DNA of 39,944 nucleotides, taken from contig DATBDZ010000248.1 of NCBI GenBank assembly GCA_036276235.1, positions 1 to 39,944 on the forward strand. Reading direction: 5' to 3'. Source of the stretch: JANWHF01 sp036276235. GTDB lineage: Bacteria > Planctomycetota > Phycisphaerae > Tepidisphaerales > Tepidisphaeraceae. Positions 15,883-23,737 of this stretch are shown here, one piece after another. The first letter of the stretch is position 1; each line of letters opens with the position of its first letter. The translations under genes were made by a program, and so were the position numbers. The notes below the pieces were generated by a model that saw only the letters and a list, made by a program, of their open reading frames with translations, made no database searches and was not told the DNA's origin.

Positions 15883-17145
15883 ATGTCGTCTTCTGATGTT
15901 GCCATCGCGGTGCGGGGCCTTTCCAAAGCCTATACGATTAGGAAGGGCGCCAATGATCACAACACCCTTGCGGAGACGATGCTTGCGCGCGTGCGGCATC
16001 CGTTTCGCCGGCCCGCGTCCGAGAGGTTCTACGCGCTCAATAACGTTTCGTTCGAGATCAAAAAGGGTGAATCGGTTGGGATCATTGGGCGCAACGGCGC
16101 GGGAAAGAGCACTTTGCTGAAGGTGCTCAGCCGCGTGACTGAGCCGACCGCTGGCGAGGCGGATCTTTATGGCCGCGTCGGGAGCCTGCTGGAGGTTGGC
16201 ACAGGGTTTCACTACGAGTTGACCGGCCGCGAGAATATCTTTCTGAACGGCGCGATTCTTGGCATGCGCAGAGCCGAGATCCGCAAGCGGTTTGACGCCA
16301 TCGTTGATTTTGCTGGAGTTGAGAAGTTCCTGGACACGCCCGTCAAGCGCTACAGCAGCGGGATGTTCGTGCGGCTGGCGTTTGCCGTCGCGGCGTACCT
16401 TGAACCTGAGATTCTTATCGTCGACGAGGTCCTCGCCGTCGGCGACGCTGATTTTCAAAAGAAGTGCCTGCGAAAAATGGGCGAGGTGAGTCGCGGCGGC
16501 CGTACGGTGTTATTTGTCAGTCACAACATAGGCGTCATCCGCAACGTCTGCACGCGCGGGATTGTGCTTGGCCGCGGGTCCGTCGAATTCGACGGAAACG
16601 CCCTCGACGCCGCCGGCCACTACATGTCAACGTTGTCGGCGGCGTCGCGGGAGCCGGTCGCGGATCGCACCGATCGTTCCGGCCGCGGATCGATCCGGTT
16701 CACCGATGTGGAGGTCCGAGGGTTCGTCGGCGAGATGTCGGCGCCACTTACCGCCGGGAGCCCCGCCGAATTTGTCTTTCGTTTAAGCGGGTGGAAGCCT
16801 GGAGTCACAATCCATCTCATCATCTGCGACGGCAACGGCCAGATGATCGCGCACTGCACGCCGGCCAATACATCGCGCGACGACAACATCGAACGCGAGA
16901 GCGCGGACGGCTGCGAAATCGTTTGGGCGACCGACGAATTACTTCTCACCCCCGGATCATATTCGGCAAATGTGTCGCTGTACGTGGAGAGCGTTCTCGA
17001 GGACAGGATCGACGCGCTCGTCAACTTCGATGTATTGCCCGGCGTGGTGCGCGGCCGCGCATTCTCCTCCGTTAGCAATCACGGCTGCCTCGCCCTCCCC
17101 CATCGGTGGTCGGTGCGCGGGTTGGCCGCGGAGTCGGCGGCATGA
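15883..17145 (+). CDS. wzt: Wzt-type polysaccharide ABC transporter ATPase, copy 2
   Basis: The 420-residue protein is nearly superimposable on the first Wzt over the ATPase part: Walker A GRNGAGKS, VGSLLEVGTGFHYELTGREN, YSSGMFVRLAFAVAA, ILIVDEVLAVGDADF and VLFVSHNIGVIRNVC. From about residue 245 the sequences diverge. This copy has a Wzt_C-like beta domain with PLTAGSPAEFVFRLSGW and LLLTPGSYSANVSLYVE. Differing C-terminal domains with the same motor suggest two substrates using one (unseen) Wzm permease, which is inference. Its start ATG is in the same context as copy 1. Its stop overlaps the methyltransferase start (ATGA), tying it to the downstream operon. Confidence 0.88.
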   Translation: MSSSDVAIAVRGLSKAYTIRKGANDHNTLAETMLARVRHPFRRPASERFYALNNVSFEIKKGESVGIIGRNGAGKSTLLKVLSRVTEPTAGEADLYGRVGSLLEVGTGFHYELTGRENIFLNGAILGMRRAEIRKRFDAIVDFAGVEKFLDTPVKRYSSGMFVRLAFAVAAYLEPEILIVDEVLAVGDADFQKKCLRKMGEVSRGGRTVLFVSHNIGVIRNVCTRGIVLGRGSVEFDGNALDAAGHYMSTLSAASREPVADRTDRSGRGSIRFTDVEVRGFVGEMSAPLTAGSPAEFVFRLSGWKPGVTIHLIICDGNGQMIAHCTPANTSRDDNIERESADGCEIVWATDELLLTPGSYSANVSLYVESVLEDRIDALVNFDVLPGVVRGRAFSSVSNHGCLALPHRWSVRGLAAESAA

Positions 17146-18137
17146 ATTTCGAACCCGTCGTTTGTCCACTTTGTGATGCCGCCGCTACCGTTGTGGCCAG
17201 GGCGTACCCCGGCTACCAGCCGCCGGACACATTCGACATAGCAGCGTGTAGCCGGTGCAAAACGTCATTTGTTCTTGGTAGCCCGCGAACAGCCCACATT
17301 TACGATGCCATTTATCGACACGCCGACCGAGTGCCCGGCTACGACCGGTATGCAAAATTCGCGGCCGAAGCAGCCCGCTCCGCTTCCCCGCTCGACTATC
17401 TGGCTGGCGAGGATCTGGCGTATTGGGCGGTCCGCGAGCGGCTTCGAAAGCGCGGGCGAGATGCTGGGGCGCGCATACTCGAAGTTGGATGCGGGCTTGG
17501 CTATTTGACCTACGCGCTGAATCGGCACGGATATAACGCCACGGGACTCGATATCTCCGAGAATGCCATTAAGGCCGCGACCGAGCGCTTTGGCAACCAC
17601 TACGTATGCAGTGACGTCCGCCAATATGCTGACTCGCACGCCGGGAAGTTCGACGCCGTCGTACTGACTGAGGTCATCGAGCACGTCTCCGATCCAGGGC
17701 CGTGGCTGGCGACTTGCCTCCGGCTTCTGGCGCCGGGGGGCGAATTGATCGTGTCGACGCCAAATCGCGAAGCGTGGGCTAACAACGTGCCGTGGGAAGT
17801 CGAAGCGCCGCCGGTCCACCTATGGTGGTTTTCGCGCCGGTCGTTCCAGGTGATGGCTGCTAAGCTAAATTGCGCTCTGTGCTTCGTGGACCTCCGTGAT
17901 GCACCCGGGGCGCGCACGTGGCATCGCTGGTCAATTGACGAGGTTGAGCTTCTCGGGCGTTGCCCGTTGCTCGACAAGAACGGGGAAGTCGATCTGAAAC
18001 CGCCGCCCGTCCTTGTGCGAAGGTCTCTGCAGTTCCGTGTGCGGCGGCGGGCGCGTTCAGCCATCCGAGGCATGCTTGGGCGGCTTCGCCGCGGACCCAG
18101 CCCGCGCATTTGCGCGGTGATGAGCCTGAGTGAGTGA
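17142..18137 (+). CDS. Zinc-ribbon SAM-dependent methyltransferase
   Basis: This 331-residue protein begins MNFEPVVCPLCDAA with a zinc-ribbon pair CPLC (about residues 8-11) matched by CSRC (about 35-38). The methyltransferase core follows: ILEVGCGLGYLTYALNRHG (motif I, about 112-130), ATGLDISENAIKAA, FDAVVLTEVIEHVSDPGPW and LLAPGGELIVSTPNRE. This architecture is common among glycan- and natural-product-locus methyltransferases. The ATG overlaps the Wzt stop codon, so translational coupling is likely; glycan methylation coupled to Wzt_C recognition is known in other ABC-exported O-antigens. Whether this enzyme makes such a terminal cap is inference. A hairpin lies between it and the next gene. 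Confidence 0.82.
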   Translation: MNFEPVVCPLCDAAATVVARAYPGYQPPDTFDIAACSRCKTSFVLGSPRTAHIYDAIYRHADRVPGYDRYAKFAAEAARSASPLDYLAGEDLAYWAVRERLRKRGRDAGARILEVGCGLGYLTYALNRHGYNATGLDISENAIKAATERFGNHYVCSDVRQYADSHAGKFDAVVLTEVIEHVSDPGPWLATCLRLLAPGGELIVSTPNREAWANNVPWEVEAPPVHLWWFSRRSFQVMAAKLNCALCFVDLRDAPGARTWHRWSIDEVELLGRCPLLDKNGEVDLKPPPVLVRRSLQFRVRRRARSAIRGMLGRLRRGPSPRICAVMSLSE

Positions 18138-18139
18138 CG

Positions 18140-18167
18140 GCGCGGGATGATCCTGTGGATCCCGCGC
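18140..18167 (+). other. Intercistronic hairpin before the GT2 gene
   Basis: GCGCGGGAT (18140-18148) and ATCCCGCGC (18159-18167) form a perfect 9-bp stem with a 10-nt loop, ending 7 nt before the ATG at 18175. No T-run follows, so termination is unlikely. It could mask the ribosome-binding region or protect the upstream mRNA end. Confidence 0.5.
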
Positions 18168-18174
18168 ACGACAG

Positions 18175-19122
18175 ATGATGACGACAGTCACCATTATCGT
18201 TCCCACTTTCAACCGAGCCGAGACAGCGCGGCGGGCGGTGCAAAGCGCGCTCAATCAGAGCCATCAGGATTTGGAAGTCGTCGTCATTGACGATTGCAGC
18301 ACCGACGATACGGAAGCGCTCATCGGCACGATAGGCGATAATCGCCTCAGATACATCCGCCAGTCGCAGAACACCAACATGCCTGCGAGCTGGGACGCGG
18401 GTCTGCACCAAGCGCGCGGCGAATTTATCGCGTTCCTGGGTGATGACGATTTCCTTTTGCCGGATTTTGTCGCGCATCGAGTTGCGGCGTTTCAAGAAGA
18501 CCCGGCGCTCGCGGCTGTTTTCGGGCGGCATCAACGGATGCATGTCGGAACCGACGCCGCGCCATGGGTGCCCCAGGAAGGTTGGACGATCGCCACGGCC
18601 GATTGCGCTGCGGCCCTCGGCGCTGCGCTGACCACCGATTGGTTTATTACATCGACGATGTATCGCCGCGAGCGAATGCTTCGTCCGTGGCGCGCGGCGC
18701 AGAACGATGGATTCGTGTTTGATGTGGGACTGAACGCGCGAATCATTCTGGGCAATCACGGCGGCGTGCGGTTTATCCCAGACCAAGACGTTGTGGTGTC
18801 CGTCCACAACAAACAGGTGAGCGCGACCAAGGGAGAGCTGATGCTCCAGCAGAAGGCGACGCTCATGGAAACGCTGCTTGCCGCGCGGCCGACGCCTGCG
18901 CTGGCGCGCGCGATCCGCAACGAGATCGCCGAGTGGCATGTGACATGGGGGCGGGCATTGATCCGCGCGGGAGACCTTCCCGCCGCCCGACGGCACTTCA
19001 TGATCGCCGCCGCCGCCCGGCCCCTGCGTCGGCACACGTGGATGCAGTTTGCGAAGTCGTACATTGTCTCACTTCCGATGGGACGGCGCTTCGTGGCCGA
19101 AGCGCCGATGGAGAGGAGCTGA
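18175..19122 (+). CDS. GT2-family glycosyltransferase
   Basis: This 315-residue GT-A enzyme opens with VTIIVPTFNRAETARRAVQS, then VVIDDCSTDDTEAL, and carries the metal-binding aspartates in FIAFLGDDDFLLPDF (about residues 83-97). The C-terminal part is mainly helical (ARAIRNEIAEWHVTWGRAL, LPAARRHFMIAAAARP). It should be a cytosolic or peripheral inverting transferase adding a sugar to the lipid-linked intermediate. A second ATG lies one codon downstream of the chosen start. It follows the methyltransferase by 37 nt and precedes a GT4 gene by 6 nt, so it belongs to the operon from promoter 6. No specificity can be assigned. Confidence 0.84.
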   Translation: MMTTVTIIVPTFNRAETARRAVQSALNQSHQDLEVVVIDDCSTDDTEALIGTIGDNRLRYIRQSQNTNMPASWDAGLHQARGEFIAFLGDDDFLLPDFVAHRVAAFQEDPALAAVFGRHQRMHVGTDAAPWVPQEGWTIATADCAAALGAALTTDWFITSTMYRRERMLRPWRAAQNDGFVFDVGLNARIILGNHGGVRFIPDQDVVVSVHNKQVSATKGELMLQQKATLMETLLAARPTPALARAIRNEIAEWHVTWGRALIRAGDLPAARRHFMIAAAARPLRRHTWMQFAKSYIVSLPMGRRFVAEAPMERS

Positions 19123-19128
19123 GGACGA

Positions 19129-20211
19129 TTGGCCCCAAACACTACGCATCCTCGCCCGGGTGAAGCGACGATCAGTTGCGGCACGGGCTACGGCGGCGGC
19201 GGGCTGGGACAGCACCTGGCGCAGGTCGTCGAAGAAGCGCGCGCCGCCGGGCGGCTGTCGGCGTATTACGCCGGCGCGATTGCGCCGGGCGATGCGGCCG
19301 GCCGCGTCATCCCCCGCTCCCCACTGCTGGGTCTGGCCGGCTATACGCCGCTGCGGTTTAGCTGGGCGCGGACGCTGCACCTGGGAGCCGAGCTGTTTGA
19401 CCGCGCGGTGGCCCGTTCGCTGCGCGGGCCGATCGATACATTTGTGGGGTTTGGAGGGCTGAGTCTGCACAGCTTCCGCCGCGCCCGCGAGCTGGGGGCC
19501 AGGCGGCTGGAGTTGCACGCAGCTAACAGCCACGTCGGGAATGTGATGCGGCAGCATGCCCGCGCTCTTGCGGATTACCCGTTCGACTCGCCGTGGATCG
19601 GCCGCGGTCAGGTCGCCAAGACGCTCAAGGAATACGAGCTGGCGGATCTGATCTGGGTGGCATCGGAATACACGCGGCAAAGTTTTCTGGACGCGGGATT
19701 CCCGCAGTCGAAGCTGGCGCGATTTCATTTGCAGACGGCGGCGCGATTTGTGCCGCCACAGACCCGCCCGGACGACGGAATCTTCCGCGTGGTTTACGTC
19801 GGGGGGCTGACAGTGGGCAAGGGCGTGCCGCTGCTCGTGCGCGCCTTTTCGCGATTGAAGAATGAATCGGCGAAGTTGACGCTCGTCGGCGGCGTCAGCA
19901 GCCGCGGAATGAAACGATTTTTGAAAGAGGCGATGGCGCGCGATCCGCGCATCGTCCTTGCGCCCGGTGACCCCCTGCCGCACCTGTGGCAGGCGGACGT
20001 GTACGTCCACCCTACCTACGAAGATGGGTGGGCGTATGCGCCCGCCGAGGCGCTTGCGTGCGGCGTGCCGGTCATCGTCACGCACGACACCGGAATGAAA
20101 GAGCTCGTTCATGAAGGCGAGAATGGATACGTCGTGCCAACCGGCGATGAAGATGCCATTCACGAGGGGTTGAGTTTTGCTGCGGCACAACCGGCAGAGC
20201 CGATGTTTTGA
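19129..20211 (+). CDS. GT4-family glycosyltransferase
   Basis: The 360-residue product is a GT-B enzyme: CGTGYGGGGLGQHLAQ near the N-terminus, FRVVYVGGLTVGKGVPLLVRAF (about residues 220-241), LWQADVYVHPTYEDGWAYAPAEALACG (about 285-311, with the second-half acidic motif EDGWAYAPAE) and GENGYVVPTGD. The start is TTG with GAGG 4 nt upstream; the first eleven residues are poorly conserved-looking and a later start is possible. It is 6 nt after the GT2 gene and 33 nt before an acyltransferase. An antisense open frame of over 370 codons covers it, but this follows from the GC-rich codon pattern and is not a gene. Confidence 0.83.
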   Translation: MAPNTTHPRPGEATISCGTGYGGGGLGQHLAQVVEEARAAGRLSAYYAGAIAPGDAAGRVIPRSPLLGLAGYTPLRFSWARTLHLGAELFDRAVARSLRGPIDTFVGFGGLSLHSFRRARELGARRLELHAANSHVGNVMRQHARALADYPFDSPWIGRGQVAKTLKEYELADLIWVASEYTRQSFLDAGFPQSKLARFHLQTAARFVPPQTRPDDGIFRVVYVGGLTVGKGVPLLVRAFSRLKNESAKLTLVGGVSSRGMKRFLKEAMARDPRIVLAPGDPLPHLWQADVYVHPTYEDGWAYAPAEALACGVPVIVTHDTGMKELVHEGENGYVVPTGDEDAIHEGLSFAAAQPAEPMF

Positions 20212-20244
20212 CGACGCGCGAGATTCAACTTGGGAGACCCGAAC

Positions 20245-21459
20245 GTGAGTGACGAAGCGCCTAAGAATAGCCCCCCGAAGGCCGGGCCCTCATCCAGCCT
20301 GGAACGGCTCGCATTCATCGAGGGCATGCGCGGCCTCGCGGCAATGTACGTGGTCTTCTTCCACGTCGTTGTAATCTATTACGCACAGTTTCAGGGGTGG
20401 ATGCGGCCCGGGTTCGTGTGGATGACGCATGGGCATTGGGCGGTAAATGTCTTTATCGTATTATCCGGATTTTGCCTGACCCTTCCCTTGGCCCGATCAC
20501 GTTCACTTATGTTGGAGGGAGGATTCGGCAGGTATATGACCCGACGTGCCGTCCGCATCCTTCCTCCCTATTACGCGGCGGTGGTACTTTCATTGCTCGC
20601 ACTCGTTCTGTCGGCTGATGCGTGGCGCTGGGTTCGTGGGATGCCCGTCGTCCATCCTGGGTGGGCGTCGGAGTTCTCGAAGGGAAACCTGATATCGCAT
20701 GTTTTGCTCGTTCACAACTTCACGCGGTGGGCAAACGCTCTGGACGGGCCGATGTGGAGCGTCGCCACCGAATTTCAGATCTACTTCTTTTTTCCGTTGC
20801 TGCTACTTCCGGTTTTGCGCAAATTTGGGAGGACAGCTTGTGTTCTTGCGGGTGTGGTGGTGGGTCTGTTACCCGTTTGGCTCTTCTCGCTTAATTCGCA
20901 GGCCGCGGCGGCTCCCTGGTACCTCGGGCTTTTTGCGATGGGAATGGTTGCAGCGGACATCGGGTTCTCTGTGAAAGCGCCGTTTGAGTCCCTTTATCTC
21001 CCGGCGGCGATACTAGCGGCTTCTGCGGCCGTGCTGCTCGGCTGCCGCTACGGAGAAGCGGGGTGGTGGACAATTCCGGAGGACACGCTGATCGGTGCTG
21101 CGACCGCGTGTTGCCTCGTTTGGAGCACGCGGTCAGAAAACCGGCGAAAGATGCCCGTGCGCTGGCTCGAGATGAAATTGCCGGTGTGGCTCGGCACGTT
21201 TTCGTACAGCATTTACCTGATGCACATGCCGATCATTTGGAAGGCGCGCATTTTTACAGACCGGCTTCATCTGTCACCGTTGCGCGATTTTGTGCTGAAT
21301 ATAGGATTCGTCGTACCGATCGCCGTCGGCGGCTCAATGATTTTCCATGTGTTCTTCGAACGGCCGTTCCTGCGTCGAAAGCAGACGCTTCTTCGGGTCG
21401 CCGTCGAGCATCGGTCAATCGAACCCGACCCGCGCGCGGTCCTTGGAATCGGACCGTAG
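20245..21459 (+). CDS. Acyltransferase 3 family membrane protein (OafA-like)
   Basis: The 404-residue protein shows FIEGMRGLAAMYVVFFHVV, GHWAVNVFIVLSGFCLTLP, RRAVRILPPYYAAVV, GPMWSVATEFQIYFFFPLLLLP and LGTFSYSIYLMHMPI, all standard acyltransferase-3 motifs, with about ten membrane helices. GTG at 20245 is chosen as start because GGGAG lies 8 nt upstream; a TTG lies 15 nt earlier. It is closest to the acyltransferase at 23734 (LPPYYAA, ATEFQIYF, LGTFSYSIYLMH shared), and the two probably arose by duplication. It should O-acylate the glycan on the periplasmic side. The acyl donor is unknown. Confidence 0.87.
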   Translation: MSDEAPKNSPPKAGPSSSLERLAFIEGMRGLAAMYVVFFHVVVIYYAQFQGWMRPGFVWMTHGHWAVNVFIVLSGFCLTLPLARSRSLMLEGGFGRYMTRRAVRILPPYYAAVVLSLLALVLSADAWRWVRGMPVVHPGWASEFSKGNLISHVLLVHNFTRWANALDGPMWSVATEFQIYFFFPLLLLPVLRKFGRTACVLAGVVVGLLPVWLFSLNSQAAAAPWYLGLFAMGMVAADIGFSVKAPFESLYLPAAILAASAAVLLGCRYGEAGWWTIPEDTLIGAATACCLVWSTRSENRRKMPVRWLEMKLPVWLGTFSYSIYLMHMPIIWKARIFTDRLHLSPLRDFVLNIGFVVPIAVGGSMIFHVFFERPFLRRKQTLLRVAVEHRSIEPDPRAVLGIGP

Positions 21460-21498
21460 CGATACTTTTAGGAACTGCGGCCTTTTTTAAATAGCTGG

Positions 21499-22731
21499 AT
21501 GTCCAAATCCTTTAAGATTCTGTTCATCATGCACATGCGCTGGGCGCGCCATATCGGCGCGCCGCGCGTCAGCTTTGAGCTGGCCGAGGAGTTCCGCGCG
21601 CTGGGGCACGCCGTCGATAAATTTGACATCGAAGATGCGCTGGGGCCGCAAAAGGGAAAGCTCGCAGGCTACTTCCACGAAACGCTTTTTGCCCGCAAGG
21701 CGATCGAGCACGTACGCCGGCACGGCGCCAAATACGACGTCATCCAGGCGGAGCATGGGAATCTGCCGATCGCCAGGCGAAAGCTGAATTTCCGCGGGCT
21801 GCTCGTTGCCCGCACCAACGGCCTGGCCCATTTCTATAACGACTATGAACGCAAGATGCAGGAGGAGGACCGCCGCGCCGGCGTCCGCAGGGGAACGATC
21901 GCGGGTAACGCGATGCGATGGATCGCGGCGCGCGCGGGCGGCGGCATGCCATACGTCAACCGGAGCTTCGCCGCCGCCGACCTGATCATCCTGAGCAATT
22001 CCGATGAGCTTGAGTTCGTGAACAATAAGCTGGGTCTGGGGCATAAGACCCACCTGGCGCCCAACGGCCTGAGCGAAGCGCGCTTCGCGGAGTTCGAGGC
22101 CGCCGCAGTTCCCGCGGCCGCGCGGCTCGCGAAGCAGACGGTCGCGTTTGTCGGCGGGTGGGGACGGCGCAAAGGGTCGGCGGAGTTCCCACAGATCGTC
22201 CGGGGCGTGCGCGAAACTTTACCGCGGGCGAACTTCTTGCTCCTGGGGACCGGCTATGGCCCCGATGAGCTTCTCCCGCAGTTTGCCGCCGAAGATCGGC
22301 AAGCGATCCGGATCGTGCCAAGCTTTGACCCTGCGAAGCTTCCATCGTTGCTGGGGAGTGCGGCGATCGGGCTGTTTCCCAGCTACATCGAAGGATTTCC
22401 TTCGGGCGTGCTCGAGATGCTCGCCGCTGGATTGCCAACGGTGGGCTACGATGTGCCGGGGACGCGGGACATGCTCCGTCAAATGAATGAGCCCATGCTG
22501 GTAACGCCCGGCGATGTTGCCGCCACGGCGAATCGTCTGACGGACCTATTGCGCCGAACGCCGGATAACTATCTCCATCTGTCGCAATGCGCGCGTACGA
22601 CGGCCGCCGGATTCTGCTGGAAGGACATCGCTCGGGAAATGCTCGACGCATTTGAGCAGAAACTGGGCACGTTGCGACGCACGCACGAGACAAATCTCAT
22701 GACGCCCCTAAGCCAGGTTGGAAGCGATTGA
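21499..22731 (+). CDS. GT4-family glycosyltransferase
   Basis: This 410-residue GT-B enzyme begins MSKSFKILFIMHMRWARHIG. It has the linker HLAPNGLSEARF, the C-terminal half start VAFVGGWGRRKGSAEFPQIV (about residues 214-233) and the donor-binding EX7E motif in FPSYIEGFPSGVLEMLAAGLP (about 294-314). It probably transfers one sugar of the repeat unit on the cytosolic side. No clear ribosome-binding site precedes it; the 39-nt spacer contains a T6 run near 21483. The truncated frame at 6886 is a relic of a close copy. It lies in the operon from promoter 6. Confidence 0.86.
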   Translation: MSKSFKILFIMHMRWARHIGAPRVSFELAEEFRALGHAVDKFDIEDALGPQKGKLAGYFHETLFARKAIEHVRRHGAKYDVIQAEHGNLPIARRKLNFRGLLVARTNGLAHFYNDYERKMQEEDRRAGVRRGTIAGNAMRWIAARAGGGMPYVNRSFAAADLIILSNSDELEFVNNKLGLGHKTHLAPNGLSEARFAEFEAAAVPAAARLAKQTVAFVGGWGRRKGSAEFPQIVRGVRETLPRANFLLLGTGYGPDELLPQFAAEDRQAIRIVPSFDPAKLPSLLGSAAIGLFPSYIEGFPSGVLEMLAAGLPTVGYDVPGTRDMLRQMNEPMLVTPGDVAATANRLTDLLRRTPDNYLHLSQCARTTAAGFCWKDIAREMLDAFEQKLGTLRRTHETNLMTPLSQVGSD

Positions 22732-22747
22732 AGAATTAGAGCAGAAC

Positions 22748-22861
22748 ATGACAGCCGCGCCGGCAACAGAAATCCTCAATGCTCACAAACCGCGGCCGAC
22801 ATCCGGCGGCCTCGCGCCGACCCGTTTCTCAACCATGAGGTCGATGGCCCTGTGGATGTGA
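22748..22861 (+). CDS. Short ORF of 37 codons, doubtful
   Basis: In the 145-nt gap between a GT4 and a GT2 gene an ATG frame encodes MTAAPATEILNAHKPRP, then TSGGLAPTRFSTMRSMALWM. There is no strong ribosome-binding site (AGAGCAGA lies before it). It may be a small protein, or the 5' remnant of a deleted gene like the relic at 6886. No family is recognised. Confidence 0.25.
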   Translation: MTAAPATEILNAHKPRPTSGGLAPTRFSTMRSMALWM

Positions 22862-22876
22862 TCGAGACTTTGACCC

Positions 22877-23737
22877 ATGAACGAATCATCACCTCAAATC
22901 AGCGTCGCCCTGGTGACGCGCAACCGTCCGGCGAGCCTGGAGCGCACGCTCAGGTCATTGCGCGCGCAGGACTCGGCGCCGTTTGAGGTGGTCGTGTCGG
23001 ATGATTCGGATGAAAACCAGGCCGCCGCCACGTGGGCGCTCGCGGAGCAGTTTTCGGCGCGCTACGTGCGCGGCCCGCGCCGCGGCCTTTACGCGAATCG
23101 CAATCATGTCGCTCTGGCCTGCCGCGGAACGCACATCCGTTCGATGGATGATGATCATGAATTTCCGCCCGGGCATTGGCGGGAGTGCGAGACTGCCGTG
23201 GCGATGGATCCGAATGCCATCTGGATCATCGGCGAATTCCGGCCGGGCCAGCCGGTTGTTCTCCCGATGGTTTCGCCCGGGCAGCTCAACGGCCGCGGAT
23301 TTTCTTCGCCCGTCGAGGATCGGCAGAACAGTTGGGCGATCTCCGACGGCGCCAGCATCTATCCGCGCACCGTTTTTACCGATGGAAACAGATTTGCCGA
23401 GGATTTTAAGTTCGGGGCGGCGTATCTGGAGTTTGGCAGCCGGCTGTATTGGCTGGGCTATCGCATGCGGTTAATGGAGCAGACGTGGGTCATCCATCAC
23501 ATGGACGAGAACAATCGCTCGTTCATGGATCGGCAGATGGATCTGGCTTCCAGCGCATTCGCGATGTTCGCGCATGCGTTGCTCTACCAGCCATCGCTGG
23601 GAAATTGGACCAAGTGCTCCGCCGAGGTGGTGAAGCGCTTGATTCGCGCCCGACGCGACTCGGCAGCGCACCTCGCCGCCGGCTGGAGGGCCTATGCGCG
23701 GCGGCGCGCAGAACCCCGGCCGCTACGGCGGGCATGA
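22877..23737 (+). CDS. GT2-family glycosyltransferase
   Basis: The 286-residue GT-A protein starts with ISVALVTRNRPASLERTLRSL, followed by EVVVSDDSDEN, RGLYANRNHVALACRG and the metal-binding HIRSMDDDHEFPPGHW (about residues 86-101). After about residue 190, LEFGSRLYWLGYRMRL may form the acceptor-side part. No transmembrane segment is seen, so it would be cytosolic or peripheral. The ATG is 145 nt after the GT4 gene and the stop codon overlaps the next acyltransferase start by 4 nt. It contributes one sugar transfer in the glycan pathway; donor and acceptor are unknown. Confidence 0.83.
   Translation: MNESSPQISVALVTRNRPASLERTLRSLRAQDSAPFEVVVSDDSDENQAAATWALAEQFSARYVRGPRRGLYANRNHVALACRGTHIRSMDDDHEFPPGHWRECETAVAMDPNAIWIIGEFRPGQPVVLPMVSPGQLNGRGFSSPVEDRQNSWAISDGASIYPRTVFTDGNRFAEDFKFGAAYLEFGSRLYWLGYRMRLMEQTWVIHHMDENNRSFMDRQMDLASSAFAMFAHALLYQPSLGNWTKCSAEVVKRLIRARRDSAAHLAAGWRAYARRRAEPRPLRRA

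Noticed and set aside
19069..20190. Minus-strand open frame of about 373 codons
   Set aside because: It is antisense to a clear GT4 gene and its composition (Arg, Gln, His, no domains) is that of a shadow frame.
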